Positions 1 through 10,105 of a stretch of DNA of 64,000 nucleotides are shown piece after piece. The notes below the pieces were generated by a model, which saw nothing but the letters and a program-made list of their open reading frames with translations, was not told the DNA's origin and made no database searches. The position numbers and the translations under genes were made by a program. How positions within the stretch are numbered: position 1 is the first letter of the stretch; each line of letters opens with the position of its first letter. The stretch is from Zhenpiania hominis. GTDB lineage: Bacteria; Bacillota; Clostridia; Peptostreptococcales; Anaerovoracaceae. Location: NCBI RefSeq assembly GCF_014333425.1, contig NZ_JACRYT010000015.1, forward strand, positions 6,603-70,602. Direction: 5' to 3'.

Positions 1-1
1 G

Positions 2-1156
2 ATCGCCCGCCAGGAGGACATGATCCGCAGATTCAAAGAGCGGGGTACGGAAAAACTGGCCAAACGGGCAGCTTCCAGGGAAAAGCGGCTCGCGGCTATG
101 GAGCGGGTAGAGCGGCCTGAGCCTCTGCGCGGCAAGATGAAACTCCGATTTCATCAGAACTTTAAAAGCGGAAATGATGTGCTTTTAGCCGAAGATCTGG
201 CGAAAAGCTTTGGCTACGGCATGAATGAGAAGCGATTGTTTTCCGGCGTGAATTTTGATATCAAACGAGGTGAACGTATCTGTATCGTAGGACCCAACGG
301 AGTGGGAAAAACCACACTTTTGAAAGTGATCCGGGGAGAGCTTTCTCCAACCGGCGGGAGACTGAAGGTCGGATATAATGTGGAATTCGGCTACTACGAT
401 CAGGAACAAAGCCTTTTAAACGACGCCAATACGGTGCTGGAAGAACTCCATGACGCGTATCGGCTCTATACAGATACGGAACTGCGTTCGATCCTGGGGC
501 GATTTTTATTCCAGGGGGAAGATGTTTTCCTGAAAGTCGGATCCCTGAGCGGCGGAGAAAAAGCGAGGCTGTCTCTTTTGAAGCTGATGATGTCAGGGCC
601 CAACGTTCTGCTTCTGGACGAGCCTACCAACCATCTGGATATTGAATCCAGGGAAGTCTTTGAAGATGCGCTCCTGGAGTTTCCGGGAACCGTGCTGGTC
701 GTTTCCCATGACCGCTATTTTTTGAATAAGATTCCAACCAGAATTTTTGAGCTTGGACAAGAAGGTATAACCTCTTATCTGGGTACATATAACTATTATG
801 TGGAGAAAAAGCAGGAAATTGAGTCAGGAAAGCAGTACCTGGAAACGCTTGCGCGGGACAGCGCACAGGAAAAGGCCAGCGAAGCTTCCGACATGCCGCA
901 GCTTAACAGCAGTGAGTTAAGAAAGCTGAAAAAGGAAGAAGAAGCAAGGCAGAGACGGCTTAAACGCCAGCAGGAAGACGCGGAAAAACGGATTGAGAAG
1001 CTGGAAGCGGAGATTTCTGAAATCGAGGAAGAACTTTGCAGGGAAGAAGTGATGGTTGATCCGGAACGTCTGCGTGAGCTGAGCGGACAAATGGAACAAC
1101 TTAAACAGGAATTATCCGAAGAATACGATAAGTGGATGGAATTACAGGAAATTTAG
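2..1156 (+). CDS. ABC-F family ATPase, 3' part only (YdiF-like)
   Basis: This is the second half of a cytosolic ABC-F protein; the reading frame is open to the left edge, so the first ATPase domain lies outside the window. Visible are the inter-domain linker (first ~45 residues, rich in Lys/Arg/Glu), the Walker A GPNGVGKTT, the signature LSGGEKARLSLLKLM, Walker B LLLDEPTNHLD with the catalytic Glu, and the H-loop VSHDRYF. A charged coiled-coil tail of ~100 residues follows, as in YdiF. ABC-F proteins act on ribosomes (translation factors or antibiotic protection). The order ABC-F, rex, groESL is also found in Bacillus subtilis, which favours a housekeeping YdiF-type role over an acquired resistance factor. 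The family is certain; the precise role is inferred. Confidence 0.9.
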   Translation: MARQEDMIRRFKERGTEKLAKRAASREKRLAAMERVERPEPLRGKMKLRFHQNFKSGNDVLLAEDLAKSFGYGMNEKRLFSGVNFDIKRGERICIVGPNGVGKTTLLKVIRGELSPTGGRLKVGYNVEFGYYDQEQSLLNDANTVLEELHDAYRLYTDTELRSILGRFLFQGEDVFLKVGSLSGGEKARLSLLKLMMSGPNVLLLDEPTNHLDIESREVFEDALLEFPGTVLVVSHDRYFLNKIPTRIFELGQEGITSYLGTYNYYVEKKQEIESGKQYLETLARDSAQEKASEASDMPQLNSSELRKLKKEEEARQRRLKRQQEDAEKRIEKLEAEISEIEEELCREEVMVDPERLRELSGQMEQLKQELSEEYDKWMELQEI

Positions 1157-1198
1157 GCGTAAAAAGGAAGAAAGTATAGAAAAAAGTGAAAAAACGGG

Positions 1199-1227
1199 TT
1201 GCAATATAAAGACGCGTCCTCTATAAT
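1199..1227 (+). promoter_or_regulatory. Sigma-A type promoter for acyl carrier protein gene
   Basis: TTGCAA (1199-1204), a 17-bp spacer and a perfect TATAAT (1222-1227), placed about 80 bp before the acyl carrier protein start. Seen directly in the sequence; activity is inferred. Confidence 0.7.
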
Positions 1228-1307
1228 AGGTTTAGTTATTTGCGGATAATATTGCAATGGGCAAATCTAATAAAAGATCTAATGTTTGAATTGAATGGAG
1301 GTATATC

Positions 1308-1535
1308 ATGATTTTTGATAAGATTAAGGAGATTATTGCAGAGCAGCTTGGCGTTGAAGAAGATGCGGTAAAAATGGAAACACATCTGATGAAGGATCTG
1401 GAAGCGGACTCCCTGGACGCCGTAGAAATCATCATGGCAATTGAAGACGAGTTTGATATTGAAGTTCCGGATGAAGATGCCGAAAAATTCCAAACTGTAA
1501 CAGATATTGTAAAATATGTAGAAGAAAAAGCGTAA
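1308..1535 (+). CDS. acpP: Acyl carrier protein
   Basis: This 75-residue acidic protein carries fatty acyl chains during synthesis on a 4'-phosphopantetheine arm. The attachment serine is Ser35 in the motif EADSLDAVE, and the four-helix ACP pattern and length are typical. A GGAGG sits 6 bases before the ATG, and a strong promoter lies upstream. No other fatty-acid synthesis genes are adjacent: it stands between the ABC-F gene and rex, so it is probably transcribed as its own unit, ending at or reading through the small hairpin at 1571-1590. A ketoacyl synthase occurs far away at 44.3 kb, with no evidence of a link. Confidence 0.95.
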   Translation: MIFDKIKEIIAEQLGVEEDAVKMETHLMKDLEADSLDAVEIIMAIEDEFDIEVPDEDAEKFQTVTDIVKYVEEKA

Positions 1536-1570
1536 ACTCTTTTATTAATCATAAGGAAGAAGCAGAAGAA

Positions 1571-1593
1571 AACCCGTCAACTGACGGGTTTTG
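1571..1593 (+). terminator. Terminator-like hairpin between acpP and rex
   Basis: AACCCGTC (1571-1578) pairs with GACGGGTT (1583-1590) around a 4-base loop and is followed by only a short T run. It may act as a partial terminator, since the rex ribosome binding site starts just 8 bases later. Confidence 0.55.
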
Positions 1594-1610
1594 CAGGTTA
1601 AGGAGGAATT

Positions 1611-2282
1611 TTGGGGAAACGAATGAAGAAAGACGCGAAAATATCAAACGCGGTGATTAAAAGGCTGCCGAGATACCGGAGATATCTTAAGGAGCTTCAG
1701 AAAAAAGGAGTCGATAAAATATCGTCCAACGAGTTCAGCAGTTTGATTGGATACACGGCTTCGCAGATCCGTCAGGACCTGAATAATTTCGGAGGATTTG
1801 GACAGCAAGGGTACGGCTATAATGTTGAAGGGTTGTATAACGAAATCAGCGCGATTCTGGGACTGGACAAAGAATATAAAATGGTCATTGTAGGAGCCGG
1901 GAATCTGGGGCAGGCAATTGCCAATCATACTTACTACTATAAAGCGGGATTCGTTGTATGTGGTATTTTTGATATTAATCCGCGCTTGATTGGCCTGAAG
2001 ATCAATGATATTGAAGTAATGGACTATGAAACGATTGTCGACTATGTGGAGCAGAATCAGATTGATATCGGGATTATTTGTACAACCAAGGACAGCGCTC
2101 AGGAAGTAGCAGATAAACTCTGCTTTGCGGGAGTAAGAGGTTTGTGGAACTTCGCTCCGATTGATCTGGAGGTTCCGGAATATGTTGCGGTGGAAAATGT
2201 GCACCTCAGTGACAGTCTGCATTCTTTGGCATACCATATGAACCGCAACTATGAAGAAAAAGAAAAGGCCGCCGAAAAATAA
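1611..2282 (+). CDS. rex: Redox-sensing transcriptional repressor Rex
   Basis: Rex is a dimeric repressor that senses the NADH/NAD+ ratio and controls fermentation and electron-transfer genes. The protein has an N-terminal winged helix (about residues 1-85, with SSNEFSSLIGYTASQIRQDL) and a Rossmann domain whose dinucleotide loop is VIVGAGNLGQAIANH (about 92-106). Length, 223 residues, is normal. The first in-frame codon after the AAGGAGGA ribosome site is TTG (4-base spacing); an ATG four codons later has a spacing of about 16, so either could be used. The neighbourhood ABC-F/rex/groESL is conserved in Firmicutes. I looked for a typical Rex operator next to the gene and did not find a clear one. 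Confidence 0.95.
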   Translation: MGKRMKKDAKISNAVIKRLPRYRRYLKELQKKGVDKISSNEFSSLIGYTASQIRQDLNNFGGFGQQGYGYNVEGLYNEISAILGLDKEYKMVIVGAGNLGQAIANHTYYYKAGFVVCGIFDINPRLIGLKINDIEVMDYETIVDYVEQNQIDIGIICTTKDSAQEVADKLCFAGVRGLWNFAPIDLEVPEYVAVENVHLSDSLHSLAYHMNRNYEEKEKAAEK

Positions 2283-2334
2283 GAATGAAAAGCAGAAAAG
2301 GAATGTGTTTTTCAATGGTAAGGTAAAAAAATAA

Positions 2335-2364
2335 AATCACCGTTTCTTTTAAGAAACGGTGATT
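2335..2364 (-). terminator. Terminator of the ferredoxin gene, between convergent genes
   Basis: A perfect 14-bp inverted repeat, 2335-2348 with 2351-2364. Reading leftward it is followed by a T-rich run (the A-rich stretch at 2326-2336 on the given strand), so it is a good terminator for the ferredoxin gene. In the rex direction the tail is poor in T. Confidence 0.8.
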
Positions 2365-2387
2365 GCTTATCCCAATTTATGTATGTC

Positions 2388-2558
2388 TTAAGCTTCAACA
2401 GGAGCATCAACAGGGCAAGCGCCTGCGCAAGCGCCGCAGTCAATGCACTTATCAGCGTCGATTACATAAATTCCATCTCCCTCAGAGATAGCCTCAGTCG
2501 GGCATTCACCTGCGCATACGCCGCAGCTGATGCAAGAATCTTTAATTACATAAGCCAT
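2388..2558 (-). CDS. 2[4Fe-4S] ferredoxin
   Basis: This small (56 residue) clostridial-type electron carrier lies on the minus strand and converges on rex. Two cluster motifs are visible: Cys9, Cys12, Cys15 followed by Cys19-Pro, and Cys38, Cys41, Cys44 followed by Cys48-Pro. AGGAGG (2568-2573 on the complementary strand) stands 9 bases before the ATG. A perfect hairpin with a T-rich tail ends the transcript. It is a plausible electron acceptor for the indolepyruvate and aldehyde ferredoxin oxidoreductases found later in the window, although that pairing is inferred. On the opposite strand the same DNA is an open frame that would falsely lengthen the next gene by 84 codons. Confidence 0.95.
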   Translation of the reverse strand: MAYVIKDSCISCGVCAGECPTEAISEGDGIYVIDADKCIDCGACAGACPVDAPVEA

Positions 2559-2630
2559 TGTAAACAACCTCCTTTACATTTATCTTCACGATACATTCAG
2601 ATTATAACAGAAGGATATGTAGAATTCAAG

Positions 2631-3440
2631 ATGAAAGTTTATGCACTCGTAGGAAAAAGTGGGACAGGGAAGAGCTATCAGGCTCAGAACCTATGTAAGG
2701 AATTAAATATTGACGGAATTATCGACGATGGGCTCTTTATCTATGAAAACAAAGTAATGGCAGGCATTTCAGCCAAACGACAGTCGACAAAAGTCGGGGC
2801 GGTCAAGACCGCTCTGTTCACAAAAGAGGAACATCAGAAAGATGTGGCGTCCGCGATCCGCAAGATCAAACCGAGAAAAATTCTCGTTATCGGCACTTCG
2901 GATGAGATGGTAAAACGGATTGCGGGCCGGTTAGAACTTCCGGAAATTTACAAAACTATTTATATTACCGATATTACGACAGAAAGCGAACGGGCAATTG
3001 CTTATAAACAGCGGCATGAAATGGGAAAACATGTAATCCCGGCGCCGGCTTTCCAGCTGAAGAGACAGTTTTCCGGATACTTTATGTCTCCGCTGTTGAT
3101 TTTTAAAGAATGGAGCGCCAATAAAGGAGCCATGGCGGAAAAATCGGTGGTCCGCCCCACATACAGCTATATGGGAGATTACAACCTTTCCGACAAAGTA
3201 TTCAGCGATATTGTGGAATGCGCGGCGGAAAGCCTGGAAGGAATCGAAGATGTCATACGGGTGCTGATGATGACGACCGCGGACGGGGGTGTGGAAATTA
3301 CAGCGCTGGTGGGAATGCGTTACGGGTATAATATGGTGGAGCAGGCAAAACTGCTGCAGGAACAGGCAGGAAACCAGATCGAAGCGATGACGGCGTTTAA
3401 TGTGAACCGTTTTAATGTTGAAATAAGGAGTCTTCGCTGA
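2631..3440 (+). CDS. P-loop NTPase with C-terminal Asp23/Gls24-like domain
   Basis: The protein has 269 residues. The N-terminus begins with a Walker A loop (MKVYALVGKSGTGKS, residues 1-15) followed by a nucleotide-kinase-like alpha/beta region; the last ~100 residues (from about YSYMGDYNLSDKVF) resemble the Asp23/Gls24 envelope-stress domain, with its alternating strands and the segment GVEITALVGMRYGYNM. I know no assigned function for this combination. The start was taken at 2631 because everything upstream in frame lies antisense to the ferredoxin gene and because ATG here gives the P-loop at the usual N-terminal position. The stop codon TGA directly abuts the ATG of the glycosylase gene, so the two are translationally coupled. 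Confidence 0.75.
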   Translation: MKVYALVGKSGTGKSYQAQNLCKELNIDGIIDDGLFIYENKVMAGISAKRQSTKVGAVKTALFTKEEHQKDVASAIRKIKPRKILVIGTSDEMVKRIAGRLELPEIYKTIYITDITTESERAIAYKQRHEMGKHVIPAPAFQLKRQFSGYFMSPLLIFKEWSANKGAMAEKSVVRPTYSYMGDYNLSDKVFSDIVECAAESLEGIEDVIRVLMMTTADGGVEITALVGMRYGYNMVEQAKLLQEQAGNQIEAMTAFNVNRFNVEIRSLR

Positions 3441-4319
3441 ATGAGCCAGGTGATATTGAAGCATGTGCGCGATTTTCTTCCGGATCACGTATTTGACTGC
3501 GGACAGGCATTCCGCTGGCAGAGAGAAGAAGACGGAAGCTATACGGGGATCGTGGGAGGAAGGATTGCCAATATCCGGTTTGACCAACAGGAGGAGAATA
3601 CTGGCGAGGGGCAGTTAGTGCTTTCCAATGTCAGTGAATCCGAATTCTCAGAGTTCTGGAAACACTACCTGGATCTGGACAGAGATTACCGGGAAATTCA
3701 AAATGTTCTTGCGCAGGAGGACCCTGTCATGAAGGCAGCCATCGCTTTTGGCAGAGGAATCCGAATTTTACGGCAGGATCCATGGGAAACGCTGATCTCC
3801 TTTCTTATTTCGCAGAATAACCATATACCACGGATCAGAAAATGTATCGAAACACTGTGTGAGTGCTTTGGAAAGCCGGCGGGAACTTACCGCGGACGCG
3901 CTTTCTATTCGTTTCCGGAACCCGAAGCGCTGTCTGAGCTGACTGCGGAGGACTTGGCTGTGTGCAGGCTGGGTTATCGGGAACAGTACCTTGTAAAAGC
4001 CGCGCGCAAGGTTTTGGAGGACGGGCCGCGGCGCCTGCGGGGCATGAGTGATCCTGAGATCTCCGGGGAAGAAGCTTTTTCCTATATTACAGAATTTTGC
4101 GGGGTGGGGCCGAAAGTAGCCAACTGCATTCTGCTGTTTTCTCTGGGAAAGTATGATCGCTTTCCTGTGGATGTGTGGGTCAAAAAAGTGATGAAAAATT
4201 ATTACGGGCTGGAAACACCGAAAGAGATCGCGGCATTCGCGAAAAAGAAATTCGGCAGGTACGGAGGCTTCGCCCAGCAGTATTTATTTTACTATATCAG
4301 AGAATCAGAACAGGAATAG
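3441..4319 (+). CDS. ogg: 8-oxoguanine DNA glycosylase / AP lyase, OGG1 family
   Basis: This 292-residue base-excision repair enzyme removes 8-oxoguanine from DNA and can cut the abasic site. The OGG N-terminal domain (about 1-115) is followed by the HhH-GPD region: SFLISQNNHIPRIRK near 120-134, the helix-hairpin-helix FCGVGPKVANCI with the catalytic Lys225, and the conserved Asp244 in FPVDVWVKK. The pattern matches eukaryotic-type OGG1 rather than MutM. It begins on the base after the preceding P-loop gene stops, which indicates co-transcription; the functional link is not understood. Confidence 0.9.
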   Translation: MSQVILKHVRDFLPDHVFDCGQAFRWQREEDGSYTGIVGGRIANIRFDQQEENTGEGQLVLSNVSESEFSEFWKHYLDLDRDYREIQNVLAQEDPVMKAAIAFGRGIRILRQDPWETLISFLISQNNHIPRIRKCIETLCECFGKPAGTYRGRAFYSFPEPEALSELTAEDLAVCRLGYREQYLVKAARKVLEDGPRRLRGMSDPEISGEEAFSYITEFCGVGPKVANCILLFSLGKYDRFPVDVWVKKVMKNYYGLETPKEIAAFAKKKFGRYGGFAQQYLFYYIRESEQE

Positions 4320-4392
4320 ATGTCCGAAATCTGGAGAAATCGGGGATCGGTTCCTGTTTTAAAATTCTTTAACAAAAAATTCAAAAAAACGG

Positions 4393-4421
4393 TTGACAAC
4401 TTGGCGGGAAAGGATTAAATT
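4393..4421 (+). promoter_or_regulatory. groESL promoter
   Basis: TTGACA (4393-4398), a 17-bp spacer and TAAATT (4416-4421) directly upstream of the CIRCE element. Confidence 0.7.
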
Positions 4422-4425
4422 ATAG

Positions 4426-4452
4426 TTAGCACTCGAAAAGAGTGAGTGCTAA
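4426..4452 (+). promoter_or_regulatory. CIRCE operator (HrcA binding site)
   Basis: TTAGCACTC (4426-4434), 9-bp spacer, GAGTGCTAA (4444-4452): a perfect match to the consensus controlling inverted repeat of chaperone expression. It overlaps the expected transcription start of groESL, so HrcA repression relieved by protein-folding stress is the expected control. hrcA itself is not in the window. Confidence 0.97.
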
Positions 4453-4500
4453 CAAGGCGGAAATAAAAAAATAACGATAAAAAGCGAAGGAGATGAAACT

Positions 4501-4779
4501 ATGAGTTTTGGAATTAAGCCTTTGGGCAACAGAGTGGTTATTAAACGAGTAGAAGCGGAAGAAAAGACTGCCAGCGGCATTGTACTGCCGGGTCAGGCCA
4601 AGGAAAAACCGCAGATGGCGGAGATCGTCGCGGTAGGTCCCGGAACCGAAGAGGAAAAGATGGAAGTAAAAGTAGGGGATACGGTTATTTTCTCCCAGTA
4701 CGCGGGAACAGAGATTAAGTATCAGGGTGAAGAATATACGATCTTAACGCAGAGAGACGTTTTGGCAATCGTGGAATAG
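4501..4779 (+). CDS. groES: Co-chaperonin GroES
   Basis: This 92-residue lid of the GroEL chaperonin forms a heptameric dome. It shows the family's start ([14 protein letters not shown]), the mobile loop [15 protein letters not shown] and the domain [20 protein letters not shown] lies before the ATG. It follows a CIRCE-controlled promoter and precedes groEL by 23 bases in one operon. Confidence 0.97.
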   Translation: MSFGIKPLGNRVVIKRVEAEEKTASGIVLPGQAKEKPQMAEIVAVGPGTEEEKMEVKVGDTVIFSQYAGTEIKYQGEEYTILTQRDVLAIVE

Positions 4780-4799
4780 TACAGAAAGGTAGGTATTGA

Positions 4800-6443
<1,644 letters not shown>

Positions 6444-6510
6444 TCGTATCTTCCTTGAACTAAAATTCCAAAACAAACAACAGCGTCTGAATGCTGTATC
6501 AAAGAGTGCA

Positions 6511-6556
6511 AAAAGAGACGGGTGAAGAGCAACATGCTTTTTACTCGTCTTTTTGT
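6511..6556 (+). terminator. groESL terminator
   Basis: AGACG (6516-6520) pairs with CGTCT (6546-6550), the stem extending inward with mismatches around an AACAT loop, followed by a T run. Confidence 0.8.
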
Positions 6557-6589
6557 TTGCGGAAGTTTATTGCATTCGCGGACAATTAA

Positions 6590-6618
6590 TTGACAATAGA
6601 TCGAAACCGCGATACACT
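6590..6618 (+). promoter_or_regulatory. Promoter of the subtilisin operon
   Basis: TTGACA (6590-6595), 17-bp spacer, TACACT (6613-6618), about 60 bp before the protease start. Confidence 0.65.
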
Positions 6619-6676
6619 AGAAATACTCAAATGTGATTGTTGTGTTATGAATATGTGAAAAGAAAGGATGTGTATT

Positions 6677-8896
6677 GTGAAGAAAAGAGGGTGCATATTA
6701 GCGCTTGTGACTGCCTTTGTAATGGCGGCGACCGCAATGCCTGCTTTTGCCGCGGAGGATCGGGAATCCGGCGAGATTCCTGATAAAAGCTGGCAGCAGG
6801 AGCAGATCCAGGATGCGTGGCAGGTGCAGGGAGAATATCTGGTTCAGTATAAAGAGGAAGCCGCGGAGCCCAGTCTTGTGGAGGAAGAACTTTCCGAATA
6901 TGACGCTTCTGTTGTGGAAAATGTACTGCCGGATGTGCAGCTTATTGAAGCGGACACAGCGGCTCTGAGTAAAAAAGAGGAAATCGAATTTGTGAAGGAA
7001 GTAGAATCCCTGGATGATGTGGAGTATGTGGAACCGAATATCATGGTCAGGGCAGCGGATACTGCCGCGTCGGCGAAAGCAAAAGAAAGCTACGAGCAGT
7101 GGGGGCTGAATAAAATAAAAGCCCCGCAGGCGTGGAGCAAAATGGGAGCGGTTTCCGGCAGCGCTACCGTGGCGGTTGTAGATACCGGTGTCGATGGAAA
7201 CCATCCGGATCTGAAAGGCCGGGTAAAGCAGGGAAAAACTTTTATTAAGAGAAATTCCAAGGGATCCGCCTATGGGCAGAACGCGTGGGCGGACGATGAA
7301 GGCCACGGCACGCAGGTCGCGGGCATCATTTCGGCAAACGCGCGGAATGATATCGGAATCAGCGGGGCCGCGGGAACCTATGCCGTGGATATTCTGCCGG
7401 TAAAGGTTCTGGATGACCAGGGGAACGGCTCTCTGGCAGATGTGATCAAAGGGATCGAATACGCCGCGGATCAGGGAGCGGATGTGATTAATCTCAGCCT
7501 GGGTTTCTATTCCTACAGTGTATTTCTGGAAAAGGCAGTGCAGTACGCGCAGCAGAAAGGCTGTGTGCTGGTTGCCGCGTCGGGAAATGAGGCTGAGGAA
7601 CTTGAATATCTGAAAGAGGCGGGATTTTCTTACGGTTTGGCGTTCCCCGCGGCTCTGGACGGAGTTTTGTCGGTGGGAGCCACTAAAAAAGATGACAAAC
7701 GGGCAAGCTTTTCAAATTACGGAGACGGTTTGGATGTGGTTGCTCCGGGACTTTTTATTATGAGCCCGTTTCCTGAAAAAATTGCGAAAACAGCTAATGA
7801 AGAAGAAATTGGGGAGATATACGGAAACCATGAATCCGGCTATTACCTGAAAATGTCTGGGACATCCGGAGCGGCGCCTCACGTATCAGCAGCGGCCGCA
7901 TTGTATCAATTGAAAAATCCCGCGGCTTCAGGAATGGAAATCACCAATCATCTGAGAAATACTGCCCGGGATTTAGGAGCGAAAGGATATGACATTTATT
8001 ACGGATGGGGACTCCTTGACGCAGAAAAAGCCCTTTCTCAGAAGGCCGCCGCGATTCCGGGAAGATCCACTGTCAGTCTAAAAAATAAGGGGATTCGCAG
8101 TATCCAAGTTTCCTGGTCGCCGGCATCTGCGGCAGAGGGCTATGATGTTTACAGAGCCTCGGGTCTTACTGGAGAATATAAGAAAATCAGAGCCGTTTCC
8201 GCGTCCGGCAGCCGCAGCTTTTTGGACAAAGGGTTGGAAACGGATACGAACTATTGCTATAAAGTTTCCGCTTACAAGAACATCAACGGAAAAAAAGTAT
8301 ATGGAATCGCCTCTGAACCGGAATTCTGCGCTACATCGGCACTTTACATGACATTGAAAGGAAAGGCTAAGGGTTATAAGGGGATCCGGCTTTCCTGGAA
8401 TCGATCCAAGAAAGCGAAAGGATATATCCTTTATCGGGCGACAAAGCGAACGGGGCCATATAAAAGAATCTACAAAGTCGGCAGAAAGACAACCCATTAT
8501 TTTGATCGCAAAGCTGTGGCAGGGAAAAAATATTACTATCGGGTAAAAGCTTATCTGAGAGAAAACGGAAAAACCGTCTACAGTGATGCTTCCAATATCG
8601 TCAGAAAGAAAACTACTTTAAAACGGCCTGCTCTGGAAGCGAGAGTAGAGGGAGGACGCGCGCTGCTTTCCTGGAACGAGGTGAAAGGCGCTCAGGGATA
8701 CCAGATATACCGATCGAAAAAGAAGAGAAAGGGTTATAAGAAGGTAGCCGCGATTCAGGGAAAGAGCGCCACTTCTTATGCAAGCCAGCGGTTAAAATCC
8801 GGGAAACGTTATTACTTCAAAGTTCGGGCATATCGTAAAACCGCAGGGAAAAAAGGATACGGAACCTTCTCTTTTCCAAAGAGTGTAAAACGGTAG
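6677..8896 (+). CDS. Secreted subtilisin-like serine protease (S8) with three Fn3-type repeats
   Basis: This extracellular peptidase has 739 residues. A signal peptide (residues 1-26, ending MPAFA) is followed by an I9-like propeptide (about 45-125) and an S8 domain with the catalytic triad Asp169 (VVDTGVDGNHP), His210 (GHGTQVAGI), Ser397 (SGTSGAAPHVS) and oxyanion Asn304. Three Fn3-type repeats of about 90 residues follow, each with the pattern SW...GY.IYR...YYKV.AY. The GTG start was preferred to the ATG nine bases upstream because the AAAGGA site directly touches that ATG but is well spaced for GTG. The gene is followed after 18 bases by two Fn3/Big2 proteins, suggesting a surface-protein operon. 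Substrates are unknown; there is no cell-wall sorting signal. Confidence 0.9.
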   Translation: MKKRGCILALVTAFVMAATAMPAFAAEDRESGEIPDKSWQQEQIQDAWQVQGEYLVQYKEEAAEPSLVEEELSEYDASVVENVLPDVQLIEADTAALSKKEEIEFVKEVESLDDVEYVEPNIMVRAADTAASAKAKESYEQWGLNKIKAPQAWSKMGAVSGSATVAVVDTGVDGNHPDLKGRVKQGKTFIKRNSKGSAYGQNAWADDEGHGTQVAGIISANARNDIGISGAAGTYAVDILPVKVLDDQGNGSLADVIKGIEYAADQGADVINLSLGFYSYSVFLEKAVQYAQQKGCVLVAASGNEAEELEYLKEAGFSYGLAFPAALDGVLSVGATKKDDKRASFSNYGDGLDVVAPGLFIMSPFPEKIAKTANEEEIGEIYGNHESGYYLKMSGTSGAAPHVSAAAALYQLKNPAASGMEITNHLRNTARDLGAKGYDIYYGWGLLDAEKALSQKAAAIPGRSTVSLKNKGIRSIQVSWSPASAAEGYDVYRASGLTGEYKKIRAVSASGSRSFLDKGLETDTNYCYKVSAYKNINGKKVYGIASEPEFCATSALYMTLKGKAKGYKGIRLSWNRSKKAKGYILYRATKRTGPYKRIYKVGRKTTHYFDRKAVAGKKYYYRVKAYLRENGKTVYSDASNIVRKKTTLKRPALEARVEGGRALLSWNEVKGAQGYQIYRSKKKRKGYKKVAAIQGKSATSYASQRLKSGKRYYFKVRAYRKTAGKKGYGTFSFPKSVKR

Positions 8897-8914
8897 CCTT
8901 GAAGGAGATGTATT

Positions 8915-10075
8915 ATGAAAAAGCAAACAAATATGCGCTGTCTGGCATTTATATTGGTCTTTCTGGTCGCGGCGACGGCAGCTCCGCTGATTGGCGGAAA
9001 GGCTGACGTAAGTTATGCGGCAGCTTCCAGACTGAAGGCGCCGAGGCAGGTAAAAGCAGTTTCTGAAGACGCCCATTCGGTGAAGCTTTCCTGGAAAAAG
9101 GTAAAAAAAGCAGAGGGCTACTTTATCTATCGATATGAAAAAGGCAGTAAAAAATATGTTAAGATAAAAAAACTTTCCGCGAAAAAGAAAAGATGGATCA
9201 ACCGGGGATTGAATACGGATCAGGTGTACCGTTACAAAGTACGGGCTTACCGCACGGCAGCGGGAAAATATCAGACAGGAAGAGCCTCCTACGTAGTTTC
9301 CGTAAAACCGCAGACAAAAAAGAGCGGAAAAAAGAATGTCCGCCGGGTCTATATGAGAAAGCGGATAGATGGTCTTTATCCGGGATACCGAATGGAGATG
9401 GAGGCTTACACAGATCCATGGCGCAATATAGTTAGCAAAAAATTGGTTTGGGAGAGCAGCAATCCGAATATTGTAAAAGTCAGCAAAAGCGGCGTCCTTA
9501 CAGCTGTGCGGACAGGAACGGCACATGTGACAGCCAGGGCGCACAATGGTACACAGGCAGTGTGCCGAGTGAAAGTTATTGATTATAAAGCCGAGATAAA
9601 TGGAAAATCCGTTTCTTTGGGCGAAAAGATTTCTTCTCTGAATCGGAAATTCGGAAAACCATATACTGGCTCCATTACTGACAGTTTGATTGGCAAGCTG
9701 ATGGAAGATTGGGGCGTGACTGATAAGCGGGTCAAGGTTCATGTTTATGGATCTTCCGCAGGGGAACTGACCGTTATTGCGCAAAAAGGCAGGGTCATTG
9801 GGTTTGCCTCTACCGACGAAGCGAGTTTTAATCTTATGGGGATTAAAAACGGAGAGCCGAAAGGTAGTCAACTAGAACAGCGGCTGAAAAAACGGTGGCC
9901 GGATTTGGAATATTACGATGAAAGCAGTGAAGGCGGGCTTGATTACTATGAGGGTTATGGCGACGGGTATATTACAGAGCTTCTGGTAGATGTGACCGGA
10001 GGACATGTCAGAGGAATTGCTGTCGGCGGAGAAACTATGATGGCAGATTTGGCGTACACGTTGATTTTTATGTAA
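8915..10075 (+). CDS. Secreted Fn3 / Big2 repeat protein (first of tandem pair)
   Basis: The protein has 386 residues: a signal peptide (about 1-35, ending VSYAAA), one Lys-rich Fn3-type repeat (about 40-125), a bacterial Ig-like Big2 domain (WESSNPNIVKVSKSGVLTAV region, about 175-225), then a C-terminal domain of ~160 residues beginning SVSLGEKISSLNRKFGKP. That last domain has a faint resemblance to CAP-associated modules (repeated strand-turn pattern with YGSSAGELTVIA), which I cannot confirm. It lies 18 bases after the protease and 30 before its paralogue. Extracellular adhesion or wall binding through the basic Fn3 surface is inference. Confidence 0.75.
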   Translation: MKKQTNMRCLAFILVFLVAATAAPLIGGKADVSYAAASRLKAPRQVKAVSEDAHSVKLSWKKVKKAEGYFIYRYEKGSKKYVKIKKLSAKKKRWINRGLNTDQVYRYKVRAYRTAAGKYQTGRASYVVSVKPQTKKSGKKNVRRVYMRKRIDGLYPGYRMEMEAYTDPWRNIVSKKLVWESSNPNIVKVSKSGVLTAVRTGTAHVTARAHNGTQAVCRVKVIDYKAEINGKSVSLGEKISSLNRKFGKPYTGSITDSLIGKLMEDWGVTDKRVKVHVYGSSAGELTVIAQKGRVIGFASTDEASFNLMGIKNGEPKGSQLEQRLKKRWPDLEYYDESSEGGLDYYEGYGDGYITELLVDVTGGHVRGIAVGGETMMADLAYTLIFM

Positions 10076-10105
10076 AAGTGTAATTTAATTAGGAGGGAAT
10101 GTGTT

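Noticed and set aside
2..1156. Reading the ABC-F fragment as an acquired antibiotic resistance gene
   Set aside because: Its place next to rex and groESL matches the conserved chromosomal order, and the long coiled-coil tail is YdiF-like.
2379..2630. In-frame upstream extension of the P-loop protein
   Set aside because: It is antisense to the ferredoxin gene; its Ser/Ala/Cys-rich composition mirrors the complementary cysteine codons, and a normal start with the Walker A loop occurs at 2631.
8792..9871. 359-codon frame opposite the Fn3 protein genes
   Set aside because: Antisense to two convincing secreted proteins with signal peptides; no independent support.
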